Source: Actinomycetes bacterium (GTDB lineage: Bacteria > Actinomycetota > Acidimicrobiia > Acidimicrobiales > Palsa-688). From it: a stretch of DNA of 6,492 nucleotides. The notes beneath the pieces were generated by a model, which had not been told where the DNA came from, did not search any database, and was given only the letters and a program-made list of their open reading frames with translations. This document shows, in pieces, positions 1-6,396 of this stretch (positions are counted from its first letter, which is position 1; every line of letters starts with the position of its first letter). The position numbers and the translations under genes are program-made. The stretch covers positions 1 through 6,492 of the forward strand of contig JAKBBA010000169.1 of the NCBI GenBank assembly GCA_021808665.1, written 5' to 3'.

Positions 1-215
1 TCAACGTCGTCCTCGGCCTGTTTCTGTGCTTCGATCGGTTGTACGTTGGCGCCCACTATCCGGGCGATGTGGTCGCAGGGTACCTGCTGGCATCCGCGAC
101 CGTGGTAGCGGTCTCGTTCCTGCGACCGGCCGCTTACCGCCTGTCAGATCTAATCGAGCCCACTATCTTCGGCGTCGTGCTGCGACGCCCGGCGCCTGCA
201 CCTGCACATCGCTGA
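1..215 (+). CDS. PAP2-family phosphatase, C-terminal fragment (5' end outside window)
   Basis: The reading frame is open from the window edge (first full codon at 3) to TGA at 213-215, giving 70 residues. It carries the third PAP2 signature near its start: DRLYVGAHYPGD fits the SRxxxxxHxxxD pattern, with Asp in place of the first Ser and the catalytic His and final Asp kept. A hydrophobic stretch follows (VVAGYLLASATVVAVSFL, a likely last membrane helix), then a basic, proline/alanine-rich tail. PAP2 proteins are membrane phosphatases that act on lipid phosphates such as phosphatidate or undecaprenyl diphosphate; the substrate cannot be told from this fragment. Its last 53 bases overlap the end of the convergent alpha-glucosidase gene. 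The family is fairly certain from the motif and membrane context. The missing upstream part, with motifs 1 and 2, would settle it. Confidence 0.8.
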   Translation, partial: NVVLGLFLCFDRLYVGAHYPGDVVAGYLLASATVVAVSFLRPAAYRLSDLIEPTIFGVVLRRPAPAPAHR

Positions 216-1968
216 CACCTGCCTTTAGGTAGATCCATATGGTGGTGTCGGACTCAAGTACAATCGGAAGAACCGTGTCGTTTGCCTCGTGACTGCCGTG
301 GCTGAGCGCAACTCTGGAGGTTGCCAGGACCTCGCCGGTCCAGTCGAGCTTGACGGATTGCGACGAGAAGTTCGTAACGCAGAGAAAGCGTTCGGAGCGC
401 AGGAAGGCTAGAACGTCGGGGTCGCTCATCTCTAAAAATTCCAGATGTGAGAGGTTCAACTCACTCAGTGAACGCCGCACTTTGACTGCGTGACGGAAGA
501 CCTCGAACGTAGACGAGGATTCAAACGACTGAAGGGCGACAGTCAGCGTGGACCAGTCCTCTGGCTGCGCAAGCCACGGGTTCGCTGGTCCTGATGTGAA
601 ATCGAAGGGGGGGTTCCCGCCGCCCCACGGTAACGGGACGCGGCATCCGAGGCGCCCTTCTGCTGGGTCTGACAAAATGGCGATCGCGGTAGTCTGATCC
701 GTAGTTGGAACCTGGGTTAGCCCAAGTTCTTGGCCCTGGTAGATGCAGATGGGCCCCGGCAGAGCGAGCATCAGCAGGGCAGCCGCGCGCGCCCTCCGTG
801 TGCCGATCGGCTCAGCGCTGCCGTTGCCCGAGTTTTGCGTGGCTGATGGTCTGATGAAAGTCGTTCTGCTGCCAGAGTGACCGGATGGCTCGTCTGCGAG
901 GCGTGTCGCAGACCGGATCTCGTCGTGGCTCTCCAAGGTCCAGCAAGCGTTAGGGTAATGACGATGGTGAGTGTCGATCGCCTCCCTGAAGTCCGTGCTG
1001 GCCCAACGAGCCTGTAGAAACTTGCGATCAAACGCGCTGTGTAGCTCGCCAGGGCGCAGATAGTTATTGAACTGCGCATGCGTGGATGTCGTGACCTCTC
1101 CCACGAGGAACACGTTCCGCCCGGACTCATCGCACACATTTCGCAGGCCCTTCAGAACGTCGTGGACCTGATGAAAGTCCCAAAACGGAGAGGCAGTCCA
1201 CGATTCGGGGTCGAAAGCGTCGTTTGGAGCAAATCCCGCGTCGGGCAGACCCGGTTTCTTGGCGAGCGCGGAGGCGGCATCGATACGGAAGCCATCTATC
1301 CCGCGGCCGAGCCAGAAGCGCACCACCTGGTGGATCTCACGCTCGACGTGCGGGTTCGACCAGTTGAGGTCCGGCTGCGATGTCGAAAAAAGATGCAGAT
1401 ACCACTGCCCAAGTCTGCCCTCGGAGTCGCACACTCTGGTCCACGAAGGGCCACCGAAGGCGCTGATCCAGTCGTTTGGGGGTTCACTTTGCTCGGGACC
1501 GCGGCCGTCAGCGAAATGGTAGAACTCACGTGCAGGTGATCCCGGCGACGACTCCAACGCGTTCCTGAACCACGGGTGCTCGCTCGACGTGTGATTGACG
1601 ACCAAATCGGCGATGACCGCGAGGTTGTGCCGGTGGGCCTCCTCGATCATATTGTCGAGGTCGCTGAGCGTCCCGAAGCGTGGGTGCACGCCGTAGTAGT
1701 CAGCGACGTCGTAACCACCGTCGCTCCACGGCGACGGGTACCAGGGCGACACCCAGATCGCATTCACACCGAGGTCGGCTATATGACTGAGGCGGGATGT
1801 CAAACCGGGAACGTCGCCTATTCCATCGCCGTTCGAGTCGAGGAAACTCGCCAGGTACACCTGGTAAAGGATGGCGCTTGGTGCCGCTACGCTACGATAG
1901 GCGCTGGGCGTGGCTCGTCGCGAAGTTTCGCCTAGCACGCCGGGGGATGGAGTTGACTTACCTTTCAA
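163..1968 (-). CDS. GH13 alpha-glucosidase (oligo-1,6-glucosidase / GH13_30-like), cytoplasmic
   Basis: A 601-residue retaining alpha-glucosidase with no signal peptide, expected to cleave imported alpha-glucosides to glucose in the cytoplasm. Seen in order: the N-terminal loop DSNGDGIGD (44-52); region I DLVVNH (121-126); region V QPDLN (198-202), the signature of the oligo-1,6-glucosidase subfamily; region II GFRID with nucleophile Asp230; region III GEV with acid/base Glu291; region IV SHD (347-349) with the transition-state Asp349; then LPGPICIYQGQELGL (403-417) and GCRVPLPW (441-448). A beta-sandwich-like C-terminal domain follows. FRIDAASALAKKPGLPD resembles actinobacterial GH13_30 enzymes. 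Oddities: Ser347 replaces the usual Asn, and GRL-GCR replaces the usual GRD-GCR. The start is TTG at 1968-1966, overlapping the permease stop as TTGA; there is no well-spaced Shine-Dalgarno, which suggests translational coupling. GTG at 1938 is an alternative start, since conserved sequence begins only near residue 31. The last 17 codons run antisense into the PAP2 gene. Substrate preference (maltose, isomaltose, trehalose, sucrose) is not decided by sequence. Confidence 0.93.
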   Translation of the reverse strand: MKGKSTPSPGVLGETSRRATPSAYRSVAAPSAILYQVYLASFLDSNGDGIGDVPGLTSRLSHIADLGVNAIWVSPWYPSPWSDGGYDVADYYGVHPRFGTLSDLDNMIEEAHRHNLAVIADLVVNHTSSEHPWFRNALESSPGSPAREFYHFADGRGPEQSEPPNDWISAFGGPSWTRVCDSEGRLGQWYLHLFSTSQPDLNWSNPHVEREIHQVVRFWLGRGIDGFRIDAASALAKKPGLPDAGFAPNDAFDPESWTASPFWDFHQVHDVLKGLRNVCDESGRNVFLVGEVTTSTHAQFNNYLRPGELHSAFDRKFLQARWASTDFREAIDTHHRHYPNACWTLESHDEIRSATRLADEPSGHSGSRTTFIRPSATQNSGNGSAEPIGTRRARAAALLMLALPGPICIYQGQELGLTQVPTTDQTTAIAILSDPAEGRLGCRVPLPWGGGNPPFDFTSGPANPWLAQPEDWSTLTVALQSFESSSTFEVFRHAVKVRRSLSELNLSHLEFLEMSDPDVLAFLRSERFLCVTNFSSQSVKLDWTGEVLATSRVALSHGSHEANDTVLPIVLESDTTIWIYLKAGVSDVQVQAPGVAARRRR

Positions 1969-2801
1969 CCCTTGACAGCGCCTTGAAGGAGGGCTTTGAC
2001 GAAATGGCGCTGTAAGATGATGAAAACGACGATTGTCGGTGCCATGATCTCGAGGGCTCCGGCGTTTAGGAGCACGTCGTTAGTTCCGTAGCGGGTAACG
2101 AATGCCTGCAACGCTTCGGCCATGGTCCCGCTGTTTGGCTTGCCGATCAAGACGAGCGGGAGCAGGAACTGATTCCACGTTGAGAGGAACATCAGCAAGG
2201 CAAGTGACGCTATTGCGGAACTCGCCAGCGGGATGTGTATCGAGCGTAATGCCCGCCATGGACGCGCTCCATCTACGAGGCTCGCTTCTACGAGTTCTTT
2301 AGGGACCGACTTGAAATGAGCGCTCATCCAAAATACCGCGAAAGGCATGTTGAGGCCGATAAGTGGAAGGATGAGAGCCCATTTCGTGCCGAGAAGGCCA
2401 AACGACTTGTCCTGTTCCCAAAGCGGCACGATGACCAGCTCAAAGGGTAACGTCAGTGTTAGTAGCAGTATTGTATAGAAGACCTTCCCGAAAGGGACCT
2501 CAAGGGTATAGATGGCGTACGCGGCCATCGTGGAGATGAGGACCCCGATGGGTACTACCCCGGCGACTATGAGCAGGCTCGATTTGAGCAATGTCGTGAT
2601 GTTCGCGATGTTCCACGCCGAGACGAAGTTCGACCAATGCGGGTGGAGGGTAAACGTCAGTCCGGACGGAATCGAGCCGGGTGCGGCCAGCGAAGCGCTG
2701 AGCATGCTGAGAAGCGGCACCACAGAGAAGATCGCCGCAGCAACGATCAGCGCTATACCGGGCGCTCGCTTCCGCCAAGACGTGGTCGGGTTCTGTGTCA
2801 T
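1965..2801 (-). CDS. Carbohydrate ABC transporter permease, MalG type
   Basis: A 278-residue inner-membrane permease of the binding-protein-dependent sugar importer family (MalG/AglG-like). About six hydrophobic segments are visible, near residues 13-38, 72-97, 107-128, 140-160, 193-215 and 247-263. The cytoplasmic EAA loop that docks on the ATPase reads EASLVDGAR (172-180) and ends at Pro191 (IPL), close to the MalG consensus. The C-terminus (FVKALLQGAVKG) is the typical tail of this subunit. It would pair with the MalF-type subunit encoded directly upstream. ATG 2801-2799 abuts the upstream TAG with no gap and is preceded by GGAGA at suitable spacing. Its own stop overlaps the TTG start of the alpha-glucosidase gene. 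Length is normal for the family. The role is secure; the transported sugar is inferred from the adjoining glucosidase. Confidence 0.94.
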   Translation of the reverse strand: MTQNPTTSWRKRAPGIALIVAAAIFSVVPLLSMLSASLAAPGSIPSGLTFTLHPHWSNFVSAWNIANITTLLKSSLLIVAGVVPIGVLISTMAAYAIYTLEVPFGKVFYTILLLTLTLPFELVIVPLWEQDKSFGLLGTKWALILPLIGLNMPFAVFWMSAHFKSVPKELVEASLVDGARPWRALRSIHIPLASSAIASLALLMFLSTWNQFLLPLVLIGKPNSGTMAEALQAFVTRYGTNDVLLNAGALEIMAPTIVVFIILQRHFVKALLQGAVKG

Positions 2802-3764
2802 CTAGTTCTCCGCCCTGAAGATGCGCTGAAGTGGGACAATCACAATGATCACGATTAGGGCGAGGACGACACCTAGAGCCGACGCAGAACCAAACGCGTT
2901 GTTCACGAAAGCCAGGTTGTAAACCTCGACTCCAGGAACCAGGGTTTGGGTTCCAGGACCTCCCTGTGTAGCGAGGTAGACGACATCGAAGCTTGCCAGG
3001 GCTGCGATAATCGTTATAGTGATCGCAACGCCGATCTCTTGGCGTAGACCCGGCAGCGTGACTGCCTTGAACTGGTTCCACGCTCTCGCCCCGTCGAGTT
3101 GTGCAGCCTCGTAGAGAGTCGGGTCGATTTTGCCGATGCCTGACATGAGCAGCAAGGAACACAAACCCGTCGAGAGCCAAGTGCCTATGAACCCGACGGC
3201 CGTGAGCGCCCAAGTGAAACTGCCGAGCCAGGGGCGCGCCAAGGAGCCCAGCCCCACACCTCGCAGCGCCTGGTTGATTACGCCGTTCGGCGAGTACATC
3301 CAAAGCCACGCGACACCCGCCGCTGCCCCAGGGATGATCTGCGGCAAGAACAGCAGAGTACGGGCCGCGGCGCCGCTGATTTTGCCTTTCACCTCCCTCA
3401 TGACAGACGCTGCGATCAGTCCGAATACGACGGGCACAATGCTGAAGAAGATGACCAGGTAGAAGGCGTGCAGAATGGAGGAAAGCTGCTGGGGATTCGT
3501 TATCACGCTTCGGTAGTTAGCCAACCCCACCGGAGTGGCAGTGCCGATGCCGTCCCAACGATAGAACGAGTAGTTGATGGCGTTGATGATCGGCGTAAGG
3601 TCGAATACGGCGTAGAAGCCCAATGCTGGGAGAGCAAACAACCATCCGGCCCAACGTGCCGACTTCTTCCGGCGGCGGCTTGGCCGTCGGGAGTTTCGCT
3701 GCGAAGGCAGCGGCGGCTCCGGGGCATCCGATTCCGGAGTCGCCGCCACTGCTTGGTCGCTCAC
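2802..3764 (-). CDS. Carbohydrate ABC transporter permease, MalF type
   Basis: A 320-residue inner-membrane permease (MalF/AglF/UgpA-like), partner of the next gene product. A charged N-terminal tail of about 38 residues (RRPSRRRKKSARW at its end) precedes roughly six membrane segments, near 39-62, 97-122, 135-156, 183-208, 244-265 and 290-312. The EAA loop is YEAAQLDGARAWNQF with LP at 237-238, an almost ideal match to the ATPase-contact motif. TQGGPG (266-271) is the usual motif before the last helices in this subunit. The start used is GTG 3764-3762, 6 bp after the stop of the binding-protein gene. No good Shine-Dalgarno precedes it, so it may depend on coupling; a second in-frame GTG at 3749 is possible and would change only the disordered tail. 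The stop TAG touches the next ATG. Confidence 0.94.
   Translation of the reverse strand: MSDQAVAATPESDAPEPPLPSQRNSRRPSRRRKKSARWAGWLFALPALGFYAVFDLTPIINAINYSFYRWDGIGTATPVGLANYRSVITNPQQLSSILHAFYLVIFFSIVPVVFGLIAASVMREVKGKISGAAARTLLFLPQIIPGAAAGVAWLWMYSPNGVINQALRGVGLGSLARPWLGSFTWALTAVGFIGTWLSTGLCSLLLMSGIGKIDPTLYEAAQLDGARAWNQFKAVTLPGLRQEIGVAITITIIAALASFDVVYLATQGGPGTQTLVPGVEVYNLAFVNNAFGSASALGVVLALIVIIVIVPLQRIFRAEN
2807..2811 (-). promoter_or_regulatory. Ribosome binding site of MalG-type permease gene
   Basis: On the minus strand GGAGA lies five bases before ATG 2801, inside the last codons of the MalF-type gene. It supports this ATG as the true start although the two genes touch, and indicates independent ribosome loading in addition to coupling. 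Confidence 0.7.
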
Positions 3765-3770
3765 CGTGTG

Positions 3771-5192
3771 CTACTTGCTGGCAGCTATAGCGGATGAGTA
3801 AGTAGATTCAAGGGAAGCGACCATCGCAGCCGGGCTCGTTTTGCCGGCGAAGAGCAACTGGAGTTCCTGGGTCTCGGCGGTGTTGACAGCTCCAGCGGAG
3901 TTCTGCAGCCAGTTGGTGAAGCCGTTCTGAGCGTCGATCTGGGCAAAGCCACTCTGGATCTGCTGGCTAAGTGTCTCAGTGAGTGTCGGAGGTGCGGCGG
4001 CCGAGGCGGACCCTCCGACTGCTCCGTAGCCGGCTTGGACCGCTACCGCTGCAGCGGCCGGGGTTGTCAGGAAGTTCAAGAACAAAGCGGCGGCCGCCTT
4101 ATGAGGCGAGTTGGCGGCGATCGAGAATGACAGCGAGTTGCTGAGCATCGCTGAGTGCGGACCTCCGGCTGTCGCCGGCGGGAAATCGAAGACGCCGAGT
4201 TGGCTGGACGTGAAAGCCGACGGGAGGCTTTGGAGCATCCAGCTGCCCTGCACCATGAACAGCGCTCCACCCGACGAGAAGGTCCCATATGACTGCTCTT
4301 GCTGGATAGCGTTCGCGTCAGAGTTGAAGTAGCCGTCCTTGATCCAGGTTTCGAGCATCGTGGTCGCCTGAACTGCTGCCGGAGTGTTGAGCGTGGCGCC
4401 CGGAGCGTTGTTGACCAGCGCGTTCAGGGCAGACGGCCCCATATAGTCACCCAGAAGGAGACTATAGAGGTGGCCAATCAGACCGTCCTGATTGGAGGCG
4501 ACTATGGGTGTGATGCCGGCAGCTTTCGCCTTGGCTAGATCCGCACCGAACTCTGCCACCGTCTGCGGTATCGAAGTTATTCCTGCCTTGGCCAGGAGCG
4601 ACCGGTTGTAATAGACACCGACTAGTGGGCCTGCGGCACCGCCGGCCTCGAAGAGGGTTCCCGATCCGACGACACCCTGGGAGGAGACCTCTCCTCGCGC
4701 AAGGACCGTTGAGGGCACCGAAGAGTTCCATCCGTATTGGGTCGCGTAGGAGTCAAGGCTCGCCAGGAGCCCGTCCTGGGAGTTTGAAATCAAGTCAGCA
4801 GGAGCCGCAATGTCGGGTCCTCCCGACGCTGACATTAGCCTCGGTAGGACCGTGTTGTAAGTGTTGTCCGGCACCACGTCGAGCTTGACTGTGATGGCGG
4901 GGTACTTGGCATGAAAAGCGTTGGCTAGGTCCTGTTCGAAGGTCTGCAAGCCAGCGGCCGAGAAGAGCGTCAAGGTCACGGGCGTTGAGGCGACCGAAGC
5001 GGCGCCGGAGGTCGCCGACGTCGACGATCCCGATGTCGTGGCGCTGCTCGCCGCCGAACCCGATTTCGTGGCCGTGCCGGGGCTGCACGCTGCGAGGACG
5101 ATCCCCCCGGCGACCAAGCTCGCCGCCTTCACAGCTAACTTCGAGTTCTTCGTGCGCCCTGCGGCCTGCTTCGGCGAACCTGACGATGACAT
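3771..5192 (-). CDS. Extracellular sugar-binding lipoprotein of ABC importer (family 1 solute-binding protein)
   Basis: A 473-residue MalE/AglE/UgpB-type substrate-binding protein, the first gene of the operon. The N-terminus is a lipoprotein signal: basic residues (Arg13, Lys15, Lys18, Lys22), a hydrophobic core (AASLVAGGIVLAA) and lipobox LAAC with Cys36 as the predicted lipidated residue. A Ser/Thr/Ala/Gly-rich linker (about 37-69) then tethers the folded domain outside the membrane. Family hallmarks follow: VTLTLFSAAG (first strand), GVYYNRSLLAKAGI (192-205), and SGGALFMVQGSW (307-318), the usual G-AM--GSW region. The start ATG 5192-5190 has a strong GGGAGGAG ribosome site five bases upstream. 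The gene is preceded by the divergent control region with two LacI-type operators. It is expected to bind an oligosaccharide matching the downstream alpha-glucosidase; the actual ligand is not readable from sequence. Confidence 0.93.
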   Translation of the reverse strand: MSSSGSPKQAAGRTKNSKLAVKAASLVAGGIVLAACSPGTATKSGSAASSATTSGSSTSATSGAASVASTPVTLTLFSAAGLQTFEQDLANAFHAKYPAITVKLDVVPDNTYNTVLPRLMSASGGPDIAAPADLISNSQDGLLASLDSYATQYGWNSSVPSTVLARGEVSSQGVVGSGTLFEAGGAAGPLVGVYYNRSLLAKAGITSIPQTVAEFGADLAKAKAAGITPIVASNQDGLIGHLYSLLLGDYMGPSALNALVNNAPGATLNTPAAVQATTMLETWIKDGYFNSDANAIQQEQSYGTFSSGGALFMVQGSWMLQSLPSAFTSSQLGVFDFPPATAGGPHSAMLSNSLSFSIAANSPHKAAAALFLNFLTTPAAAAVAVQAGYGAVGGSASAAAPPTLTETLSQQIQSGFAQIDAQNGFTNWLQNSAGAVNTAETQELQLLFAGKTSPAAMVASLESTYSSAIAASK

Positions 5193-5197
5193 TTGAT

Positions 5198-5205
5198 CTC
5201 CTCCC
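5198..5205 (-). promoter_or_regulatory. Strong ribosome binding site of the binding-protein gene
   Basis: The minus strand reads GGGAGGAG, then five bases (ATCAA), then ATG 5192. This is the best Shine-Dalgarno sequence in the window and stands before the gene whose product is normally needed in excess over the permeases. Confidence 0.85.
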
Positions 5206-5245
5206 TATAGTGCAAGCACGAACTGCCACCCCGGCTACCTCGTTA

Positions 5246-5259
5246 CGAAAACGCTTGCG
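5246..5259. promoter_or_regulatory. LacI-family operator O1
   Basis: CGAAAACGCTTGCG is a near-palindrome centred on CG (5252/5253), of the form typical for LacI/GalR regulators and similar to the CcpA cre pattern. It matches a second site at 5311-5324 in 10 of 14 positions, jointly CGAAArCGyTTsCG. It lies just downstream of the predicted operon transcription start (about +7 to +20), where a bound repressor would block the polymerase. The likely ligand is the regulator encoded at 5362; this is inferred from position. Confidence 0.75.
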
Positions 5260-5271
5260 TTATATCTGTAC

Positions 5272-5299
5272 TGTATACACGGCCACAGTTGTTTGTCAA
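5272..5299 (-). promoter_or_regulatory. Predicted housekeeping-type promoter of the transport operon
   Basis: On the minus strand a perfect -35 box TTGACA (5299-5294) is followed, after 16 bases, by TATACA (5277-5272) as -10; TACAGT two bases further on (18-base spacer) is an alternative. Transcription would start near 5265, leaving a leader of about 73 bases before the ATG of the binding-protein gene. Operator O1 lies directly downstream and O2 eleven bases upstream of the -35. The -10 box falls within a perfect 8-bp palindrome, TGTATACA (5272-5279). Assigned from sequence only. Confidence 0.65.
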
Positions 5300-5310
5300 C
5301 AGAGAAAATG

Positions 5311-5324
5311 CGAAAGCGTTTCCG
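5311..5324. promoter_or_regulatory. LacI-family operator O2
   Basis: CGAAAGCGTTTCCG is the second copy of the operator-like sequence, in the same orientation as O1 and 65 bp from it centre to centre (about six helical turns). It lies upstream of the -35 box of the operon promoter, and at about -51 to -38 relative to the predicted regulator start. It could therefore serve both repression by looping and autoregulation of the lacI-type gene. The pairing with O1 supports it more than its own symmetry, which is imperfect. Confidence 0.72.
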
Positions 5325-5346
5325 ACTCTGGCCCAAGAACGGCGGA

Positions 5347-5355
5347 TGATAGAAT
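5347..5355 (+). promoter_or_regulatory. Extended -10 promoter of the LacI-type gene
   Basis: TGATAGAAT contains TG-N followed by TAGAAT (five of six matches to TATAAT), with no convincing -35 hexamer. The -10 box ends at 5355, so transcription is expected near 5362, exactly at the GTG start codon. This fits a leaderless transcript, common in Actinomycetota. The box lies within a 5-bp inverted repeat (CGGAT at 5343-5347, ATCCG at 5354-5358). Confidence 0.55.
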
Positions 5356-5361
5356 CCGGCC

Positions 5362-6396
5362 GTGGCGCGCAAGGTGATCCCGCTTCACCGCCGATCCGGG
5401 AATGATGTGGTGAAACTTGCGGACGTCGCGGAGGCGGCCGGCGTGTCGCTGGCGACAGCATCACGGGCTCTAAGTGACAACAAAGGGGTGTCCGAGAAGA
5501 CTCGGACGAAGGTCAAAAAGGCGGCCGAACGTCTGGCGTACGTCGTGTCTCCCGAAGCATCTCGCCTTGCCGGCGGCCGGACAGGGCGCGTCGCCGTGGT
5601 GGTTCCTCACCTGTCGAGGTGGTTCTTCGGGGAGCTACTCGAGGGACTAATAGCCGTCACTTCGGGCGCCGACCTCGACATGATTCTCTACCATGTGGAC
5701 GGTATCGACGACCGCCGAGACTTCTTCGAACGTCTACCGGCCAGGCGTAAGGTCGACGCCGTGGTCGTCTTGGCGTTCCCGGTCGATGAGGACGAGCGTC
5801 GCCGGCTGCAACTGATGGGAGTCGACATTGTTGCCGCTGGTGGCCAGGACGCCCCCTACCCGCACGTCTACATAGATGACCTGGCGGCGGGCCGACGAGC
5901 CGTTGACCACCTGATAATGCTCGGTCACCGCCGCATTGCGATGATCGAGGCTACCGACCCAGACCAGCCCGTCCAGCCTTCTGGACGTTCCGAAGCCTAT
6001 TTCACTGCGCTCGCCGACGCTTCGATCCAGGTTGATAAACGCCTTGTTGCGAGCGTCAGTTGGAGCGCAGAGCACGGAGCTGATGCCATGAACCAGCTCC
6101 TCAGCCTGCGCGAACCACCCACCGCGGTCTACGCTCATTCTGACGAGCTTGCGCTCGGAGCGATGCGCAGTATACGTCGAGCCGGTCTGCGCATCCCTGA
6201 GGACATATCGATCGTCGGAATCGACGATCATCCCCAAGCGGCGATAACGGACCTTACGACGGTCCGCCAACCTGTGCGCGAGCAAGGTCGCCTCGCCGGT
6301 GAGATTCTTATGAAGCTTCTCGCAGGTGAGAAAGTTCCGAACAGAATCGAAGTCCCGACGAATCTGGTCGTCAGGTCCAGCGCCTCGCGCGTCTAG
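5362..6396 (+). CDS. LacI/GalR-family transcriptional regulator
   Basis: A 344-residue regulator, probably the local repressor of the divergent sugar operon. The N-terminal helix-turn-helix is VKLADVAEAAGVSLATASRA (17-36), followed by LSDNKGVSEKTRTKV and the third helix (KKAAERLAYV). The hinge region SRLAGGRTG (67-75) contains the leucine expected to insert in the minor groove. The sugar-binding, periplasmic-protein-like core starts at VAVVVPHLSRWFF. It shows the usual landmarks LGHRRIAMI (187-195), AHSDELALGAM (258-268) and VGIDDHP (285-291). Length is normal for the family. The chosen GTG (5362) has no Shine-Dalgarno but sits where a transcript from the extended -10 box would begin. GTG codons at 5404 and 5407, closer to the usual family start, are alternatives. 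The inducer is probably the imported sugar or a product of it (inferred). The stop TAG overlaps the stop of the convergent gene. Confidence 0.93.
   Translation: MARKVIPLHRRSGNDVVKLADVAEAAGVSLATASRALSDNKGVSEKTRTKVKKAAERLAYVVSPEASRLAGGRTGRVAVVVPHLSRWFFGELLEGLIAVTSGADLDMILYHVDGIDDRRDFFERLPARRKVDAVVVLAFPVDEDERRRLQLMGVDIVAAGGQDAPYPHVYIDDLAAGRRAVDHLIMLGHRRIAMIEATDPDQPVQPSGRSEAYFTALADASIQVDKRLVASVSWSAEHGADAMNQLLSLREPPTAVYAHSDELALGAMRSIRRAGLRIPEDISIVGIDDHPQAAITDLTTVRQPVREQGRLAGEILMKLLAGEKVPNRIEVPTNLVVRSSASRV

Noticed and set aside
26..232. Open frame of 68 codons on the plus strand at the left edge.
   Set aside because: It is out of frame with the PAP2 signature, which lies in the neighbouring frame, and its arginine-rich product matches no family I know.
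640..712. Possible paired frameshifts explaining the unusual loop of the GH13 enzyme.
   Set aside because: The alternative frame across this stretch does not restore the family consensus any better, so the reading frame as given is kept.
2500..3309. Long 269-codon minus-strand frame across both permease genes.
   Set aside because: It is a shadow in another frame of the two permeases, whose EAA loops and membrane helices are clear. Its product is rich in Arg/Gly/His and lacks hydrophobic segments.
4795..5229. 144-codon minus-strand frame starting in the divergent spacer.
   Set aside because: It overlaps the lipoprotein signal and linker of the binding-protein gene in another frame and lacks the strong ribosome site that fits ATG 5192.
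5261..5279. CTGTA tandem pair and TGTATACA palindrome as another regulator's site.
   Set aside because: They coincide with the predicted -10 region, and AT-rich short palindromes there are expected by chance. No second copy was seen in the spacer.
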